Of a DNA stretch of 11,283 nucleotides, positions 9,049 to 11,283 are shown piece by piece (the first letter of the stretch is position 1; each line of letters begins with the position of its first letter). Position numbers and translations under genes: made by a program. The notes beneath the pieces are model-generated. The model made no database searches and was not told the DNA's origin. It saw only the letters and a program-made list of their open reading frames with translations. This DNA is from Neocallimastix lanati (nom. inval.) (Eukaryota; Neocallimastigomycota; Neocallimastigomycetes; Neocallimastigales; Neocallimastigaceae): positions 1 to 11,283 of the forward strand of contig JACVTC010000706.1 in the NCBI GenBank assembly GCA_016946835.1, written 5' to 3'.

Positions 9049-9149
9049 ACTATTTTTATATAATTAATTTTATAATAATATATATTACTATTTTTATATA
9101 ATTAATTTTATAATATATATTACTAACTTTATATAATTAATATAATTTA
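9049..9149. repeat. Three tandem copies of a 35-38 bp AT-only unit
   Basis: The unit begins ACTATTTTTATATAATTAAT and ends in a TATATATT run. Copies begin at 9049, 9087 and 9122. The first two differ by a three-base TAA/ATA insertion; the third is diverged (ACTAACTTTATATAATTAAT) and truncated. Confidence 0.75.
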
Positions 9150-9199
9150 ATAATAATTTTAAAATATCATTATTTTTCTTTTCATCTTGTATCATCATG

Positions 9200-9243
9200 T
9201 AAGAAATAATAATTATTTACTAATAAATAATTATTATTTCTTA
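9200..9243. repeat. Perfect 20-bp inverted repeat with 4-base loop
   Basis: Arms 9200-9219 and 9224-9243 are exact reverse complements separated by CTAA. The arm contains TAAGAAATAATAATTATTTA. It is the longest perfect foldback with a short loop noticed in the spacer. Such a structure can form a cruciform or an RNA hairpin; no function is indicated by neighbours. Confidence 0.85.
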
Positions 9244-9599
9244 GTCTTTATAATTATTGATAATAATTATTAATTTATTTAAATTATAATTAATTCATAC
9301 ATTGAGATATTATTATCAAATTTATTATAATTGTAATTATTCATACACTTAAATAATATTAGAAAATTTATTTAAATAATTATTATATGTACACTTATTA
9401 ATATTATTAATCTTATTTAGTTATTCATTTAATTATCAAGTTAATGTAGACATTAGTTTTATTTATTTTTTACATTGTACATTTAAAAGAACAATTAATA
9501 AGTTTCTGTATTTTTTATAATTCTGTATTTTAGTTTAAAGATAGTTTTATGTTAATAAGTTTAGATTAGATTTTAAAAATAATATTTAGAAAAATAGAA

Positions 9600-9925
9600 T
9601 AATTTAGATCATTCCGGTTATTATTGATTTTTCCTTTTATTTGATGATCTAAATTAAAATTTAGGAAATCGATATATTAAGGTTTTATCCAAATATAAAA
9701 TAATATATTTGGTTTTACTTAATATATATGATGATCGATATGAATAGAATATCGATCAAAAAACTTATCTAGTTTTTTCTTCTAATCTTTTTCTAGATAA
9801 GATATTTTTTAAGATTAGAAAACCCTTTTTATTTAACCTTATTTCCATAAAAAATATAAATAAGGCTCTTGATTTCCCTTTAAGAAATCAAGAGTTATTA
9901 TTATAAAAATATAGTTATAATAATA
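9600..9925. repeat. Cluster of seven or more inverted repeats, one pair interleaved
   Basis: Exact complementary arms, in order: 9600-9612/9644-9656 (13 bp); 9672-9681/9718-9727 enclosing 9689-9697/9704-9712 (10 plus 9 bp); 9732-9741/9749-9758 (10 bp, 7-base loop); 9764-9772/9793-9801 (9 bp) interleaved with 9780-9789/9811-9820 (10 bp); 9837-9844/9858-9865 (8 bp); 9866-9876/9884-9894 (11 bp, CTCTTGATTTC, directly abutting the last); 9896-9906/9915-9925 (11 bp). The arms differ in sequence from stem to stem, and most G and C bases of the region lie inside stems. The interleaved pair has the order of an H-type pseudoknot. It may be a structured RNA, a palindromic element cluster, or a by-product of template switching. 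AT richness alone would give some 8-10 bp pairs by chance. Confidence 0.7.
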
Positions 9926-10032
9926 GCAATTTTATATTTTAAATTTTAATAAATTAATAAAACATTTTATTCAAAAACATATTTTTTAAAACCAAATTTA
10001 TCCAAATATTCCTTCTTTTACTTTTTGTGTTG

Positions 10033-10168
10033 TTATTATAATTAATTTTATAATAAACTCTCTTTTTAGGTAAAATTTTTATTTTTATTTTATTTCTCAA
10101 CTTAATGAATTAGTCATTAAGTTGAAGTTAATAATCATATTTAGTAATAGAACTTAGTATGATTATTA
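10033..10168. repeat. Further inverted repeats right of the main cluster
   Basis: Three more exact foldbacks: 10033-10041/10048-10056 (9 bp, A/T only), 10097-10108/10114-10125 (12 bp, core CAACTTAATGA, 5-base loop) and 10129-10139/10158-10168 (11 bp, core TAATAATCATA). The second and third follow one another with three unpaired bases between them, as in the cluster at 9600-9925. Confidence 0.7.
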
Positions 10169-10753
10169 CACATCAATTGATAAATAACAAAATTATTAAA
10201 TTAAAATAAATAATAAAAAACAAATTCTTGATAAAGTTTTCTAACTTAACCCAAAAATTAATCCATTCTAAAAAAAAAATTAAATCCATATTTAAGAAAA
10301 ATTAATTAAATAAAGATAATTAAAATAAAATAATAATAAATTAATTAATTATTAATAATTTTAATTAAAAATTAAAATAAATTAATAAATAATATTTTTC
10401 TAAGACTACAAATAAACAAAATAATAAACAAATTTAATAAATTATAAATAACAAATAAACAAACTTATAAACATCTCAAAATTAAAATTAACTAGTTAAA
10501 TAATTTTTTAAGTTACTTTTATTTAAAATAATGATTATTTTATTTATTTTATAACTCAACTTTTATAAACAAATTGTAATTAAAATAACATTTTAAAACT
10601 CATCTTTATCAACATTTTAATTGTAAATATTGTTTAATTTAATAATAAATTATTCTTTATTTCTCTTTTATTAATTTTATTATTTTAATGTAAATAGTTT
10701 AAAATCAAAGAAAAATATAAAAACATGTAAATATTTCTTATAAATTATTCTTT

Positions 10754-10939
10754 ATTATTAATTATTTAATAAATTATTATAAATATTTTATTAGTTTTAA
10801 TAATCAAAAGTATGATTATTAATTATTTAATAAATTATTATAGATATTTTATTAGTTTTTAATAATCAATTTTTTTTATGATTATTAATTATTTTGATAA
10901 ATTATTATATATTTTATTAGTTATTAATAATCAATTTAT
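10754..10939. repeat. Three tandem copies of a 60-66 bp AT-rich unit with inverted-repeat ends
   Basis: Copies at 10754-10813, 10814-10879 and 10880-10939. Copies 2 and 3 begin GATTATTAATTATT and all three contain ATTTTATTAGTT and then TTAATAATC near their right end. GATTATTAA and TTAATAATC are reverse complements, so each full unit can fold on itself (copy 2: 10814-10822 with 10859-10867). A partial match (ATTTTATTAGTTTTTAACAA) reappears near 10987-11006. Copies differ by indels in T runs and a few substitutions. Confidence 0.8.
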
Positions 10940-11216
10940 TATTAAAATTTAAAATAAATTAGTATAAATAATAAATATTTCATTATTTTATTAGTTTTTA
11001 ACAATTATTTTATTAATTTAAACAAAATTAATTATTAAATAATAAAGATTAATATTAAAATAAAAATAAATTTTTTTAATAAAACATTTTTGTGTTTAAT
11101 AATAAAACATATTTATTTTTTTAAATTCCTTAAATCAATTTTTATTCAGTATTTATCCTTTTATTCACTTCTGCAAAATTTAATTTTTGTAGATTAAGAA
11201 TATTAGGTATAAATCA

Positions 11217-11283
11217 ATGGTGGAGAATCCTCTTGTTGCCCCGGTGGTAAGTAAAATTTTTTTAGTTTAATATTAGAATAAGC
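11217..11283 (+). CDS. Start of a plus-strand gene: 10-codon first exon and GTAAGT donor (partial)
   Basis: ATG at 11217-11219 opens MVENPLVAPV, ten codons that use G and C freely (GAG, GCC, CCG, GTG), unlike the surrounding 2.7 kb. They are followed at 11247 by GTAAGT, a consensus 5' splice site, after which sequence returns to AT-only, as in an intron. Without splicing the frame stops at TAA 11268-11270, giving only 17 codons. The intron's 3' end must lie outside the window. The product cannot be recognised from ten residues. An upstream AG (about 11191) may be another splice acceptor or chance. The first bases share a 13-mer with the LTR-like unit, so a second retroelement facing the opposite way is an alternative. 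Confidence 0.4.

Larger units (their letters stand above)
8522..11216. other. Gene-free AT-only spacer between retrotransposon and downstream gene
   Basis: About 2.7 kb with no coding frame of interest on either strand, no tRNA or rRNA signature and very few G or C bases. The contents listed separately are a TTTTA microsatellite, two groups of tandem repeats, a 20-bp hairpin and a series of inverted repeats. In 8700-9048, 9250-9470 and 10170-10750 only AT-rich simple sequence is seen, plus weak repeats (for example a TTCATACA/TGTACACTT-like motif near 9295, 9350 and 9390). Confidence 0.7.

Noticed and set aside
10754-10939. CRISPR-like array
   Set aside because: Copies are directly adjacent with no unique spacers, in eukaryote-like DNA; it is a minisatellite.
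11247-11265. A complete 19-base intron from GTAAGT to TTTTTTTAG
   Set aside because: Too short for a spliceosomal intron, and the frame after it stops almost at once.

Overview
The window is extremely A+T-rich eukaryotic DNA. Most of it (about 82-8521, minus strand) is one Ty3/gypsy-type (Metaviridae) LTR retrotransposon. Reading leftward from 8521, the order is: a short LTR-like end, an AT-rich leader, Gag with a CCHC zinc knuckle, a long Asn-rich linker, retropepsin, reverse transcriptase (YIDD), RNase H, a second Asn-rich linker, and integrase (HHCC, DDE, GPY/F). RT-RH-IN order defines Ty3/gypsy rather than Ty1/copia. The reading frame is broken at about 18 or more places, mostly by apparent one-base indels at homopolymers, yet almost every catalytic or metal-binding residue is still present in one frame or another. 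No intact ORF exists, so the parts are annotated as pseudogene segments. Sequencing or assembly indels are at least as likely as biological decay.

The host cannot be named from sequence alone. Extreme AT bias, AAT-coded polyasparagine, AT-only spacers, a canonical GTAAGT donor and a fungal-looking Ty3/gypsy element fit an anaerobic gut fungus (Neocallimastigomycota) best. A dictyostelid or another AT-rich protist is possible. This is inference.

Layout: 1-35 TA repeat and T23 tract (A23 on the element strand, just beyond the pol stop); 82-1150 integrase; 1150-2440 Asn-rich linker inside pol; 2440-2860 RNase H; 2860-3820 RT; 3804-4200 spacer; 4200-4915 protease; 4880-6690 Asn-rich linker; 6693-8245 Gag; 8246-8440 leader; 8441-8521 LTR-like unit with TG/CA ends. 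The left-hand LTR is not in the window.

From 8522 to 11216 no gene is visible. This 2.7 kb spacer holds a TTTTA microsatellite, two sets of short tandem repeats, a 20-bp perfect hairpin, and a dense series of unrelated near-perfect inverted repeats (9600-10168), including one interleaved pseudoknot-like pair. At 11217 a less AT-rich start, ATG plus nine codons running into GTAAGT, looks like the first exon of a plus-strand host gene continuing outside the window. Its first bases share a 13-mer with the LTR-like unit.
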